Below, one piece after another: positions 33,190 to 42,592 of a stretch of 64,000 nt of DNA. The notes beneath the pieces are model-generated. The model was not told where the DNA came from. It saw only the letters and a list, made by a program, of their open reading frames with translations, and ran no database searches. Source of the DNA: Lachnospiraceae bacterium (lineage in GTDB: Bacteria; Bacillota; Clostridia; Lachnospirales; Lachnospiraceae); contig CAJSZQ010000014.1 in NCBI GenBank assembly GCA_910574185.1, forward strand, positions 1 through 64,000, read 5' to 3'. The position numbers and the translations under genes are program-made. Position 1 is the first letter of the stretch, and each line of letters begins with the position of its first letter.

Positions 33190-34362
33190 ATGAGTGTAAG
33201 TGTAGATATCTGTTGGAAAAGCTTTAATAAGAATCATGAAGAACTGTGTGGGGACAAAGTGGAGGTTTTAAAAACGGATAACTCGGATATTGTGATTCTG
33301 GCAGACGGGATGGGAAGCGGTGTGAAGGCAAATATTCTTGCGACGCTGACCTCAAGGATTTTGGGGACGATGTTTCAGGAAGGGGCTAGAATTGACTCCT
33401 GTGTGGAGACTATTGCAAGAACTCTTCCTATTTGCAGGGAGAGAAAAGTAGCCTATGCGACCTTCAGTATTTTGCAGGTGTTCCATAACGGGGAAGCATA
33501 TCTGGTAGAATACGATAATCCGAAATGCATTTTTATCCGGAATAAAGAGATTGTTGATTATCCCTATGAAGAACGCTTGATTGAGGGAAAGCGGATTCGG
33601 GAATATCGTTTTCAGGTTAAATTGAATGACTGTTTTGTGCTGATGAGCGACGGCGCTATCTGGGCAGGGGCGGAGGAAACGATGAATTATAACTGGGAAT
33701 GGGACGATATGGCCCAGTATGCGCTTCGGTGTACCAAAGAAACGCTGTCATCAGCCAGACTGGCTGCTATGCTGAGTCAGGTTTGTTTTGACCTTTATGG
33801 AGAGAAACCAGGGGACGATACTACAGTGGCAGTTACCCGGATTATCAGAAGGCGTACCATTAATATTTTTACCGGCCCGCCGTCAAGGAAGGAAGACGAT
33901 GAGCGGCTGATGCGTGACTTTATGAAGCAGGAAGGCAAAAAGATTGTGTGCGGCGGTACCAGCGCTAATATTGCGGCCAGGGTTCTTAAGAAAGATATCG
34001 TGACTTTGGTGGAACACGCGGACCCGAAGGTCCCGCCCATGGCAGTGATTGAAGGGCTTGACCTGGTGACAGAAGGAGTTCTGACTATAGGAAAGGCGCT
34101 GGAACTTTTAAGACGTTATGAGAATGATGATTTTGACGAGGTATTTTTTGATGAATTGGACGCAAATAACGGCGCGGCCAAACTGGCGAAAATTATTATT
34201 GAAGAATGTACGGATTTAAAGTTGTTTGTCGGCAGGGCGATGAACGTGGCGCATCAGAATTCCAATCTGCCGTTTGATTTGAGCGTTCGGATGAATCTGG
34301 TGGATCAGATAAAAGAATGTGCAGAACATCTTGGAAAACATGTTCAAGTGAAATATTACTAA
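33190..34362 (+). CDS. SpoIIE/PP2C-type serine phosphatase
   Basis: 390 residues. The PP2C-like core has DIVILADGMGSGVKA (metal-binding Asp and DGMGSG), VLMSDGAIWAG and PGDDTTVAVTRI. A C-terminal domain (about 240-390) without a recognised name follows, containing GKKIVCGGTSANIAARVL. Such proteins follow group C hydrogenases in clostridia and probably turn the sensor state into dephosphorylation of an unknown target. The start at 33190 is chosen because GGAGAAG lies 6-7 bases before it. The ATGs at 33172 and 33175 lie inside the previous gene. Confidence 0.85.
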   Translation: MSVSVDICWKSFNKNHEELCGDKVEVLKTDNSDIVILADGMGSGVKANILATLTSRILGTMFQEGARIDSCVETIARTLPICRERKVAYATFSILQVFHNGEAYLVEYDNPKCIFIRNKEIVDYPYEERLIEGKRIREYRFQVKLNDCFVLMSDGAIWAGAEETMNYNWEWDDMAQYALRCTKETLSSARLAAMLSQVCFDLYGEKPGDDTTVAVTRIIRRRTINIFTGPPSRKEDDERLMRDFMKQEGKKIVCGGTSANIAARVLKKDIVTLVEHADPKVPPMAVIEGLDLVTEGVLTIGKALELLRRYENDDFDEVFFDELDANNGAAKLAKIIIEECTDLKLFVGRAMNVAHQNSNLPFDLSVRMNLVDQIKECAEHLGKHVQVKYY

Positions 34363-34506
34363 AACATGAACTGAAAATATAGCATGCTAAGCAAAATCTC
34401 TAAAAATATCAGCAAGAAACAGGTAGACGCCTCAGAAGAAAAACCGTATTCTTAAAATAGAAAAATTTTAGGAATATACGATAACGTAAAGAAGGAGCAA
34501 AAAAGC

Positions 34507-36672
34507 ATGGGAGAGCAGAAAACAGGAAGGGTTACAATCCCGACAGATATGGACGTGGTACCGGAGACCCTGGAACTTTTGAAACGCTGGGGAGCAGATG
34601 CAATCCGGGATTGTGACGGAACAGATTATCCCAAGGAGCTTCGCCATGTGGGGGCTAAGGTGTATTCTACCTATTACACTACCAGAAAGGATAATGCCTG
34701 GGCGAAGGAAAATCCAGACGAGATTCAGCAGATGTATATTATGACTTCTTTTCATACGGCGACAGGGGAGTCGCTTAGAATACATCTGATGGATCATTTA
34801 TATCCAGATATGTTGGCAGTTAATGCGAACGACGATATCAAACGCTGGTGGGAAGTTATGGACCGGACGCTGGGAGAGCCGGTTCCGGTTTCGCAGTGGG
34901 ACTATGATGAAACCAGCGGAGATGTGGTACTCCGAAGTGCAAAAGAATTTCACGAGTATACGGTCAGCTTCCTTGCTTATATTATGTGGGACCCGGTTCA
35001 TATGTATAATGCAGTGACCAATGACTGGAAGGATGTGGAGAAGCAGATTACCTTCGATGTGCGTCAACCGAAAACCAAAGCCTATTCTATGGAGCGCTTG
35101 AGAAAATACATTCAGGATAATCCGCATGTGGATGTGATTCGATTCACCACCTTTTTTCATCAGTTTACATTGATTTTTGATGAATTGGCCAGAGAGAAGT
35201 ATGTGGACTGGTATGGATATTCTGCGTCGGTGAGTCCTTATATTCTGGAACAGTTCGAGAGAGAAGTAGGTTATCCTTTCCGGCCGGAATATATTATTGA
35301 TCAGGGTTATATGAATAATGGATACCGAATTCCGACAAAGGAATACCAGGATTTTATGGACTTCCAGAGACGAGAGGTTGCCCGCCTTGCAAAGCAGATG
35401 GTCGATATTACTCACGAATGCGGCAAGGAAGCAATGATGTTTTTGGGAGATCACTGGATTGGCATGGAGCCTTTTATGGATGAGTTTAAGGAGATTGGGC
35501 TGGATGCTGTGGTGGGAAGCGTGGGAAATGGCGCTACCCTTAGACTGATTAGTGATATTGAGGGTGTGAAGTATACGGAAGGACGTTTTCTGCCGTATTT
35601 CTTCCCGGATACGTTTCATGAAGGCGGCGATCCGGTGAAAGAGGCCAAGGTTAACTGGGTAACTGCCAGAAGAGCGATATTAAGAAAACCTATTGACAGG
35701 ATTGGATATGGCGGGTACTTAAAGCTTGCTATGCAGTTTCCAGAGTTTATTGACTATGTGGAAAGCGTCTGTGGAGAATTCCGTACGCTTTATGAGAATA
35801 TAAAGGGAACGACGCCGTACTGCATTAAGAAGATAGGGGTATTAAACTGCTGGGGCAGAATGCGGTCGTGGGGCAATCATATGGTGCATCACGCAATCTA
35901 TCATAAGCAGAATTATTCCTATTCTGGTATTATAGAGGCGTTGAGCGGAGCTCCTTTTGACGTTAGATTTATCAGTTTCGACGATATCAGGGATAATTCA
36001 GAAGTTTTGAGCGATATGGATGTAATTCTGAATGTAGGCGACGCATACACAGCTTACACTGGCGGTGCAGAGTGGAAGGACGAGAGGATTGTGACAGCTA
36101 TCCGGCGGTTTATCAGTCAGGGCGGCGGTTTTATCGGAGTAGGAGAGCCTTCTGCGTATCAGTGGCAGGGAAGATATTTTCAGTTATCGGGAGCTCTGGG
36201 GGTAGAAGAAGAGACCGGCTACACTCTGAATGTAGATAAATATAATTGGAAAGAGCACGAGCATTTTATTATAGAAGACTGTAAGGGAAAAATTAATTTT
36301 GGGGAAGGTAAGAAAAATATCTATGCTCTGGAAGATACTACAGTCATCCGTCAGATAGACGAGGGCGTGCAGCTTGCCGTTAATATCTACGGCGACGGTA
36401 AATGCGTCTATATCAGCGGCCTGCCCTACAGTTTTGAAAATAGCAGACTCTTATACCGGGCAATTCTCTGGTCTGCAGGCGCTGAAGAAGAATTATGCCG
36501 GTGGTTCAGCACGAATTATAACGTAGAAGTGCACGCTTATGTAGAAAATAATAAGTATTGTGTGGTAAACAACACCTATGAGCCGCAGGAAACTGTTGTA
36601 TATAAAGGAAATGGAGAAAGTTTTAACATATCCTTAGATGCTAATGAAATCCGCTGGTACGAAATAAACTAA
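34507..36672 (+). CDS. GH112 phosphorylase (galacto-N-biose/lacto-N-biose type)
   Basis: 721 residues. The whole length fits glycoside hydrolase family 112, which cleaves beta-galactosides by phosphorolysis to galactose 1-phosphate. Landmarks are GRVTIPTDMDVVPETLELLKRWGADAIRDCDG at the start, YYTTRKDNAWA, TFFHQFTLIFDE, WYGYSASVSPYILEQFE, and a flavodoxin-like later region (INVGDAYTAYTGG-like, GGGFIGVGEPSAYQWQGRYF). Substrates in the family are galacto-N-biose, lacto-N-biose or beta-1,4-galactosyl-L-rhamnose, and sequence alone does not decide among them here. The AraC regulator and ABC transporter downstream fit import of such a disaccharide. The later steps (galactokinase-like, GalT, UGPase) are not in the window. 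Confidence 0.9.
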   Translation: MGEQKTGRVTIPTDMDVVPETLELLKRWGADAIRDCDGTDYPKELRHVGAKVYSTYYTTRKDNAWAKENPDEIQQMYIMTSFHTATGESLRIHLMDHLYPDMLAVNANDDIKRWWEVMDRTLGEPVPVSQWDYDETSGDVVLRSAKEFHEYTVSFLAYIMWDPVHMYNAVTNDWKDVEKQITFDVRQPKTKAYSMERLRKYIQDNPHVDVIRFTTFFHQFTLIFDELAREKYVDWYGYSASVSPYILEQFEREVGYPFRPEYIIDQGYMNNGYRIPTKEYQDFMDFQRREVARLAKQMVDITHECGKEAMMFLGDHWIGMEPFMDEFKEIGLDAVVGSVGNGATLRLISDIEGVKYTEGRFLPYFFPDTFHEGGDPVKEAKVNWVTARRAILRKPIDRIGYGGYLKLAMQFPEFIDYVESVCGEFRTLYENIKGTTPYCIKKIGVLNCWGRMRSWGNHMVHHAIYHKQNYSYSGIIEALSGAPFDVRFISFDDIRDNSEVLSDMDVILNVGDAYTAYTGGAEWKDERIVTAIRRFISQGGGFIGVGEPSAYQWQGRYFQLSGALGVEEETGYTLNVDKYNWKEHEHFIIEDCKGKINFGEGKKNIYALEDTTVIRQIDEGVQLAVNIYGDGKCVYISGLPYSFENSRLLYRAILWSAGAEEELCRWFSTNYNVEVHAYVENNKYCVVNNTYEPQETVVYKGNGESFNISLDANEIRWYEIN

Positions 36673-36724
36673 GAATGGGAGTTCGGCTGTACTCGTTAAC
36701 TGGAGGAAGGAAATGAAATTTAAA

Positions 36725-36757
36725 GGGGTTGATGCAGAATTTTGCATCAACCTTTTT
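36725..36757 (+). terminator. Rho-independent terminator after the phosphorylase gene
   Basis: GGTTGATGCA (36727-36736) pairs with TGCATCAACC (36743-36752), a 10-bp perfect stem, and TTTTT follows. It lies between the phosphorylase gene and the convergent regulator gene and may serve both. Confidence 0.85.
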
Positions 36758-36789
36758 ATCTCAATCTATTTTTGCTAGTGTGAGATATA

Positions 36790-37644
36790 CTAGCCAACAT
36801 ATGAACTGTACTCTTTCCGGTATTGTGCAGGCGTAACGTTCAGCTCTTTGCGAAACACCTGTGAAAAATAGGACTGGGATGAAAATCCTGCCGCCTGTGC
36901 AATTTTTGCAATTGGATAATCCGTAGTCTCCAGCAAATGCCTTGCTTCGTTCAGTCTGCGGCTAATCAGATAATTAATTGGAGACATGCCTTTGTATTTT
37001 TTAAAAGCATGAACCATATAATATTTATTCATATAAGTCAGCCCGCTTAACATTTCAAGGGTTATATTTTCAGTAAAGTGTTCGTCCATATACTGTTCAA
37101 TAAAACGACATTCCCTGGATGCTTTATCAATGGAAGCAGAGTCCAGCGTAGACTTTGTATCCCGCATAAGAAGGAGGAGCAGGATTTCAAGGAGGTCCTG
37201 ACAGATTTCTGTATAATTATCCTTCTTCTGCTGCAGTTCCTGAAGGATTGCCTTTAAGTAGAATAATATTTCTGTGCGGTGATTTGGAAGATTATAGATA
37301 CGGTAATCGTTTTGTACCTGTTCGTTGTGCAGGAATAAAAGTCCGTCTAGTCCAAGGATAATATATTCCAATGCTTCTTTTCCATGGTTAAATTCTGTAT
37401 GCATAATGTTGGGGTTGATAATAATCAGATCATCCTTTCCCACAAAAAATGTCTTGTCTTCTACCTGGAACTTACCAGTCCCGTTTACCACAAAGAAAAC
37501 TTCTGTAAAGGGATGGGCGTGCATAACACTCTGCCATTTTTTATCATAACAGGAGTGGGTAATGTATAATAACTGTGTGTTCAGGGAACGCGTCAGCCTA
37601 GAATCCGGTTTCGGAAAATTCGGTTTATATCTCTGGTAAGGCAT
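36790..37644 (-). CDS. AraC-family transcriptional regulator
   Basis: 284 residues. An N-terminal cupin-like sensor domain has HAHPFTEVFFVVNGTGKFQV and LIIINPNIMHTE. Two helix-turn-helix motifs follow in the C-terminal 100 residues: ITLEMLSGLTYMNKYYMVHAFKK and YPIAKIAQAAGFSSQSYFSQVFRKE, then the closing TPAQYRKEY. It is divergent from the ABC transporter operon and next to the phosphorylase gene, so it probably activates one or both in response to the sugar. Confidence 0.92.
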   Translation of the reverse strand: MPYQRYKPNFPKPDSRLTRSLNTQLLYITHSCYDKKWQSVMHAHPFTEVFFVVNGTGKFQVEDKTFFVGKDDLIIINPNIMHTEFNHGKEALEYIILGLDGLLFLHNEQVQNDYRIYNLPNHRTEILFYLKAILQELQQKKDNYTEICQDLLEILLLLLMRDTKSTLDSASIDKASRECRFIEQYMDEHFTENITLEMLSGLTYMNKYYMVHAFKKYKGMSPINYLISRRLNEARHLLETTDYPIAKIAQAAGFSSQSYFSQVFRKELNVTPAQYRKEYSSYVG

Positions 37645-37887
37645 GTTTTCTCCAATCTTTTTCTAAATATTGAGATGGTTGTGTATAAAATATACGAAAG
37701 AAACAAGTCTATTATACTGGAAACTGATAATTGTTACAATGATTTTGCTGAAAATTGTTGATTTGTACAAACAAAAAAGCAATATCTATAAAAAAGTGGA
37801 CAACATACGTATAGGAATTAAGAAGAATATAGGTTATGATAAAATCAATCAGTTACTTGAGATTCAAAGAAATATAGGAGGAAAACA

Positions 37888-39255
37888 ATGAAAAAGGAAA
37901 AGTTAAAAAGATGGCTTGCAGCCGGACTTGTAGCTGCTATGACGATGACCTGCCTGGCAGGATGCGGAGGCGGTAGCAGTACCGATGGAGATAACGGAGA
38001 CAGTGGAGAAGGCGGAGCCGATGGGGACGGACAGGTCCTGAAAGTTGCAGCGTTGGAGAGTGCATATGGCGCAGACATGTGGACAGAAGTTGCGGCAGCT
38101 TTTGAGGAGACTCACGAGGGAGTTAAAGTTGAAGTTACCACAGATAAGAAGATTGAGGATAAGATTACTCCTGCAATGAAGAGCGGGGATTATCCAGATG
38201 TGGTACACTGTGCGACTGGACGCGACGCAGCTCTTACCGAGACCCTGACGAAAGAAAAAGGACTGGCATGCCTGGACGAAGTTCTGGATATGACTATTCC
38301 GGGCGAGGATGTAACAGTTAAGGATAAGATTCTTCCAGGTTTCCTTGATACCCTTGGAACCATGCCTTACAATGACGGCAAGACCTATTATGCGCCGATG
38401 TTTTACAGTCCTTGCGGATTATTCTACAATGCCGGACTGCTGAAGGAAAAGAAGTGGGAAGTTCCTACTACATGGGAAGAGATGTGGGAGCTTGGCGATA
38501 AGGCAAAGGAAGAAGGAATCGCGCTCTTTACATATCCGACTACCGGTTATTTTGACGCGTTTACCTATGCATTATTAGAGTCATCAGGCGGAGCAGACTT
38601 CTATAACAAGTGTATGACCTATGAGGACGGAATCTGGGAGTCTGACGAGGCGACAGCAGTATTTGAGCTGATTGGCAAGCTTGCTGAGTATGTAGAGCCT
38701 ACAACAGTTGGCAATGCCAATGATGAAGGCTTCACCAAGAACCAGCAGTTAATCCTTGACAACAAAGCAATCTTCTGCCCGAACGGAACATGGCTGCCGG
38801 GCGAAATGGCAGACGCGCCGAGAGCAGAGGGATTTGAATGGGGCTTTACAGCAGTTCCGGCAGTTGCAGCAGGCGAGAAGCCGTCATCCTTTACATTCTT
38901 TGAGCAGCTTTGGGTACCGGCAGAGGCGAAAAACCAGGAGCTTGCAATGGAGTGGGTTGCATTTATGTATTCTGATAAGGCAGCAGAAATTTTTGCAAAT
39001 GCAGGAGCAGTTCAGCCGATTAACGGAATTTCCGAGAAGTTGAGCGATGAGAACAAATTGTACTATCAAATCTATGATAATGACGCTGCTGTTGCAGTTA
39101 TGGGCGGCTTTGCAGCTACAGAGCCGGTAGAGGGCGTGTCTATGGCAGATTCTCTGTTCAAGGCTGTTGACAGTATCGTAAGCGGAGACAAGACTGTTGA
39201 AGAGTGGCAGACTGGAGTAGAAGAGACAAGTGACAAGTTAAGAGACGCAATGTAG
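37888..39255 (+). CDS. Sugar ABC transporter substrate-binding lipoprotein
   Basis: 455 residues. The signal peptide ends in the lipobox LAGC (C26), and a Gly/Ser/Asp-rich linker follows. The rest fits family 1 sugar-binding proteins (KVAALESAYGADMWTEV, YYAPMFYSPCGLFYNAGLL, FCPNGTWLPGEMADAP). It binds the disaccharide outside the cell and hands it to the two permeases. AGGAGGAAAA lies before the ATG. It is the first gene of the transporter operon, which has no ATPase gene, so a shared MsmK-like ATPase is expected elsewhere. Confidence 0.93.
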   Translation: MKKEKLKRWLAAGLVAAMTMTCLAGCGGGSSTDGDNGDSGEGGADGDGQVLKVAALESAYGADMWTEVAAAFEETHEGVKVEVTTDKKIEDKITPAMKSGDYPDVVHCATGRDAALTETLTKEKGLACLDEVLDMTIPGEDVTVKDKILPGFLDTLGTMPYNDGKTYYAPMFYSPCGLFYNAGLLKEKKWEVPTTWEEMWELGDKAKEEGIALFTYPTTGYFDAFTYALLESSGGADFYNKCMTYEDGIWESDEATAVFELIGKLAEYVEPTTVGNANDEGFTKNQQLILDNKAIFCPNGTWLPGEMADAPRAEGFEWGFTAVPAVAAGEKPSSFTFFEQLWVPAEAKNQELAMEWVAFMYSDKAAEIFANAGAVQPINGISEKLSDENKLYYQIYDNDAAVAVMGGFAATEPVEGVSMADSLFKAVDSIVSGDKTVEEWQTGVEETSDKLRDAM

Positions 39256-39374
39256 TAACAGGTAGAATCAGGGTGGGGGGACATGTAATTGTCCCCCTGT
39301 CTTATTGCTTTCTGATATAGCGAGGCTGTAGGTTTGCAAAGAGCTGTATCAGAATTTTGAGAGGAGGGCGGAGA

Positions 39375-40268
39375 ATGAAGAGTAAACGAGGTAAAAATGG
39401 CTTTATTGCAGTGTGTATACTGCCTTCGGTCATTTTGTTTATTATATTTATGCTCATTCCCACGGTCAACGTATTTAAAATGTCCATGTATAAATGGGGC
39501 GGGTTCTCGAACAATAAAACATTTGTCGGTATGAATAATTTCAAGATTCTGTTTCAAGATGATAAATTCTACCGGTCGTTCCAGAACTCCATTCTGCTGA
39601 TTGTGCTGGTGACCATTGTTACGATGGCGTTTGCACTAATCTTTGCGGCAATCCTGTCCAGAGAAAAGATTAAGGGACAGAATTTTTTCCGGATTATATT
39701 TTATATACCGAATATCCTGTCCGTAGTTGTAATATCGGCAATATTTTCGGCAATCTATGATCCGAACCAAGGACTGCTTAATAGTATTCTGTCAGTGTTT
39801 CGGGCAAAGGATGCGGCGCCTATTCTGTGGCTTGGCAATCAGCGGCTGGTAGTATATAGTCTGGTAATTGCTATGGTATGGCAGGCAATCGGGTATTATA
39901 TGGTCATGTATATGGCAAGTATGGCCGGGGTGCCGGAGAGCTTATACGAGTCGGCGAATCTGGAAGGCGCGGGAAAGATATATCAGTTTTTCCATATTAC
40001 GCTGCCGCTGATTTGGACAAATGTGCGTACCACATTAACATTTTTCATTATCAGTACTATAAATTTAAGTTTCCTGTTTGTCCAGGCAATGACCAGCGGT
40101 AAGCCGGACGGAGCCAGCGAGGTGTTCCTAAGTTATATGTACGGACAGGCGTATACCAATTCCTCTTACGGATATGGTATGGCAATCGGAGTTGTCGTAT
40201 TCCTGTTCTCCTTCGGGCTTGCAGGGTTGGTGAATCTTGTGACTAAGCGGGAACCGCTGGAATTTTAG
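39375..40268 (+). CDS. Sugar ABC transporter permease (MalF/UgpA type)
   Basis: A 297-residue permease with six predicted membrane helices. The ATPase-contact EAA loop reads ESLYESANLEGAGKIYQFFHITLPLIW. The ATG at 39375 follows GAGGAGGGCGGAGA; the earlier TTG at 39357 is not needed. It ends 12 bases before the second permease gene. Confidence 0.92.
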   Translation: MKSKRGKNGFIAVCILPSVILFIIFMLIPTVNVFKMSMYKWGGFSNNKTFVGMNNFKILFQDDKFYRSFQNSILLIVLVTIVTMAFALIFAAILSREKIKGQNFFRIIFYIPNILSVVVISAIFSAIYDPNQGLLNSILSVFRAKDAAPILWLGNQRLVVYSLVIAMVWQAIGYYMVMYMASMAGVPESLYESANLEGAGKIYQFFHITLPLIWTNVRTTLTFFIISTINLSFLFVQAMTSGKPDGASEVFLSYMYGQAYTNSSYGYGMAIGVVVFLFSFGLAGLVNLVTKREPLEF

Positions 40269-40280
40269 GAGGGGGAGATT

Positions 40281-41150
40281 ATGGATAAGACGAGCAGACG
40301 GTTATACAAATTGTTTATCTATGTGGCGCTGCTGGCTCTGGCAGTCAGCATTATTGTGCCGGTTGGCTGGGTATTTCTCGCTTCTATCAAGGAAAATTCC
40401 GAGTTTTACGGCAATCCATGGGCAATGCCAAAGGGTGTGTACATTCAGAATTTTATTGACGCATTCGCAGAAGCGCGGATGGGCGACTACTTTATGAATT
40501 CTGTCATTGTGACTGCGTTAGCGCTTCTCCTTCTTTTAGTGCTGGCCCTGCCTGCCGCATATGTACTGGCGCGCTATCGCTTTCCTGGGAGTAAACTGTG
40601 CAATATTATGTTTATGGGTGGACTGTTTATCAATGTGAATTATATTGTGGTTCCAATTTTCCTGATGTTTGTGGATGGGGACAGATGGTTGAATCAGGTA
40701 ATCGGGAAAGGATTTTTCCTGAACAATCTGTTCATTGTGGCTCTGGTATACGCATCGACGGCGCTGCCGTTTACCATTTATCTGCTGTCAGGTTTTTTCA
40801 TAACTATACCAAAGGATTATGAGGAAGCGGCGTTTGTAGATGGCTGCGGATACTGGAGAACCATGATACAGGTGATGATGCCTATGGCAAGGCCCAGTAT
40901 TATTACGGTAATTTTATTTAACTTCCTTTCCTTCTGGAATGAGTATATCATATCCATGACACTGCTCACCGGAGAAGAGCAGACCCTTCCGGTAGGTCTG
41001 ATGCGTCTGATGCAGGCACAGCAGGCGGCGGCAAATTACGGCAGGCTATATGCGGGTCTGGTTATTGTAATGCTTCCAGTACTAATTCTGTATATCTGCG
41101 TGCAGAAAAAGCTGACGGAAGGCATGAGCCTGGGCGGACTAAAAGGATAA
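40281..41150 (+). CDS. Sugar ABC transporter permease (MalG/UgpE type)
   Basis: A 289-residue permease with six helices. Its EAA loop is PKDYEEAAFVDGCGYWRTMIQVMMPMARPSI. GGAGGGGGAG lies before the ATG. It pairs with the preceding permease to form the membrane channel. Confidence 0.93.
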   Translation: MDKTSRRLYKLFIYVALLALAVSIIVPVGWVFLASIKENSEFYGNPWAMPKGVYIQNFIDAFAEARMGDYFMNSVIVTALALLLLLVLALPAAYVLARYRFPGSKLCNIMFMGGLFINVNYIVVPIFLMFVDGDRWLNQVIGKGFFLNNLFIVALVYASTALPFTIYLLSGFFITIPKDYEEAAFVDGCGYWRTMIQVMMPMARPSIITVILFNFLSFWNEYIISMTLLTGEEQTLPVGLMRLMQAQQAAANYGRLYAGLVIVMLPVLILYICVQKKLTEGMSLGGLKG

Positions 41151-41162
41151 TAAGGGTAAATG

Positions 41163-41212
41163 TATCTTTTGAAACGGCCGAATGGCCATAATGGAATGCC
41201 TTTTGGGTATAT
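41163..41212 (-). repeat. GGTATACC repeat, one diverged unit inside the ABC operon
   Basis: The unit reads TTTTGAAACGGCCGAATGGC, CATAATGGAATGCC, then TTTTGGGTATAT. The left box is degraded. It lies between the second permease gene and the small membrane-protein gene, so the operon mRNA must contain its hairpin. Confidence 0.8.
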
Positions 41213-41228
41213 TAGGAGGAAACAAGTT

Positions 41229-41396
41229 ATGAATAAATGGTTGATAAGACTAATTGCATTAATTGCTTTTGTAATATGCATTGCCCTGATTGTTACCGGA
41301 CAGAGAACAGTGGGAGTTTCCCATCTGATGAAGATGATGGCAGGACTTCTGGGGCTTTTGGCGTTGTTGTTTGCGTATAATAAGACGCATCAATAA
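41229..41396 (+). CDS. Small membrane protein (DUF6903-like)
   Basis: 55 residues from ATG 41229, with AGGAGGAAAC upstream. Two hydrophobic helices (about 4-22 and 32-50) flank a short loop (GQRTVGVSHLMK). Similar tiny proteins follow sugar ABC transporters in Lachnospiraceae; I believe the family is DUF6903 but am not certain. The longer frame from 41160 is read through a palindromic repeat. A terminator follows, so it is the last gene of the transporter operon and may be an accessory of the permeases. Confidence 0.65.
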   Translation: MNKWLIRLIALIAFVICIALIVTGQRTVGVSHLMKMMAGLLGLLALLFAYNKTHQ

Positions 41397-41413
41397 AAGG
41401 ATATATCTATGTG

Positions 41414-41445
41414 GATGCTCAGGGTAAACTGGGCATCTTTTTTTC
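41414..41445 (+). terminator. Rho-independent terminator of the ABC operon
   Basis: GATGCTCAG (41414-41422) pairs with CTGGGCATC (41429-41437), with one wobble, and seven T follow. Confidence 0.88.
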
Positions 41446-41459
41446 GTTCAATTTCATAA

Positions 41460-41553
41460 GGTACGCCTAAGGGCGCCCCATTATGGCCATACGGCCGTTT
41501 CACAAGGTATACCCAAGGGCATCCCATTATAGCCATTCGGCCGTTTTATATGG
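41460..41553 (+). repeat. GGTATACC repeat, two tandem units upstream of the recombinase
   Basis: GGTACGCC at 41460 and GGTATACC at 41506 (46 bases apart). The interiors are GGGCGCCCCATTATGGCC/ATACGGCCGTTTCACAA and GGGCATCCCATTATAGCC/ATTCGGCCGTTTTATA. Confidence 0.88.
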
Positions 41554-41710
41554 TTTTCCTATCGTTTTGTTTCTGATATATGCTTCGTTAAAAAATTGTA
41601 TTTTTCTCCAATTTACTGTGAGTTATTCAAGATGGATTACGCAATGATAATACTGCTATGTTGTAAATGTTTATTTGGTACATAGCGACATTCTTTTTTA
41701 GAGGAATTGC

Positions 41711-41740
41711 TTAACAATAAATAAGTGCCTGTTATATAAT
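41711..41740 (+). promoter_or_regulatory. Predicted promoter of the recombinase gene
   Basis: TTAACA (41711-41716), an 18-base spacer and TATAAT (41735-41740), 45 bases before the ATG. Confidence 0.5.
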
Positions 41741-41784
41741 CAATTAGAGATTTTGTCAGAAGGAGATAAAGGAGGAAAATATAG

Positions 41785-42399
41785 ATGGAAAAATATGGTT
41801 ACATACGTGTATCGACAAAAGAACAGAATCCTGAGAGACAAATTACCGCGTTGCAAACATGTGAAATTCCAAAAGAGAATATATATTTTGATCAAATTTC
41901 GGGGAAAAATTTTTTTCGTCCACAATATCAGAAGCTTTTGGCGGAATTGAGGCGGGGAGACGTATTGATTATTAAGAGCATCGACAGACTTGGGCGGAAT
42001 TATGGGGAAATATTAGAACAATGGAGAAATATTACGAAGGATATCGGCGCTAATATTCAGGTTATTGATATGCCTTTGCTAAATACGAATTTTTCTCATG
42101 AAGATTTGACGGGGGTTTTTATATCGGATCTGGTTCTGCAGATTTTAGCCTATGTGGCAGAAACAGAGCGCTCATTTATCAGACAGCGGCAGGCAGAAGG
42201 GATCGCAATTGCAAAGGCAAAGGGAGTGAAGTTTGGTATTCGGAAATTAAAAGTACCGGATGCTTTCGACGAGTATTTTGATATGTGGAGGCGGGGAGAA
42301 ATATCAACGCGTAAGGCGGCTTGTGTGTTAAATATGAGTCATTCGACATTTTATCGCAGATGTTGTGAACAATTAAAAGAAAAAGGTCAAAAACGTTAA
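41785..42399 (+). CDS. Small serine recombinase (resolvase/invertase family)
   Basis: 204 residues. The catalytic domain has the nucleophile S10 in GYIRVSTKEQN, the LIIKSIDRLGRNY segment with active-site Arg, and the long E-helix (ILAYVAETERSFIRQRQAEGIAIAKAKG). A short C-terminal helix-turn-helix follows (GEISTRKAACVLNMSHSTFYRRC). It cuts and rejoins DNA at paired sites; invertases and resolvases share this size. It stands directly before the polysaccharide operon and is flanked by palindromic repeats in opposite orientation. TATAAT and AAAGGAGG lie upstream. No transposase or integrase partner is present. Confidence 0.92.
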   Translation: MEKYGYIRVSTKEQNPERQITALQTCEIPKENIYFDQISGKNFFRPQYQKLLAELRRGDVLIIKSIDRLGRNYGEILEQWRNITKDIGANIQVIDMPLLNTNFSHEDLTGVFISDLVLQILAYVAETERSFIRQRQAEGIAIAKAKGVKFGIRKLKVPDAFDEYFDMWRRGEISTRKAACVLNMSHSTFYRRCCEQLKEKGQKR

Positions 42400-42411
42400 C
42401 GGACGTGAATA

Positions 42412-42468
42412 GAATCAGAAGAGTATTTCTAAGCAGGCGGAATAAGATTCCGGGAACTATCGACTAAC
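42412..42468. repeat. Diverged fragment of the fold-back element
   Basis: This 57-base stretch (GAATCAGAAGAGTATTTCT, AAGCAGGCGGAATAAGATTC, ending CGACTAAC) aligns without gaps to the left internal part of the fold-back copy 2 (from GAATCAGGAGCATGTCTCTG to CAGCTAAC). Only this part is present. Confidence 0.65.
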
Positions 42469-42592
42469 AGATTGGCAATAGAAAAAATTGTAACAAATAG
42501 TAGACAAAGAGAAACAAAAAAATAATGTAAATTTGGAACTGATAATTACCATTTTTTTACATATAAAGGTATTATACGACATCTGTTTCATA

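Noticed and set aside
37670..37891. A 73-codon frame between the AraC and binding-protein genes
   Set aside because: It lies in the divergent promoter region, overlaps the next ribosome binding site and start, and has no recognisable domain.
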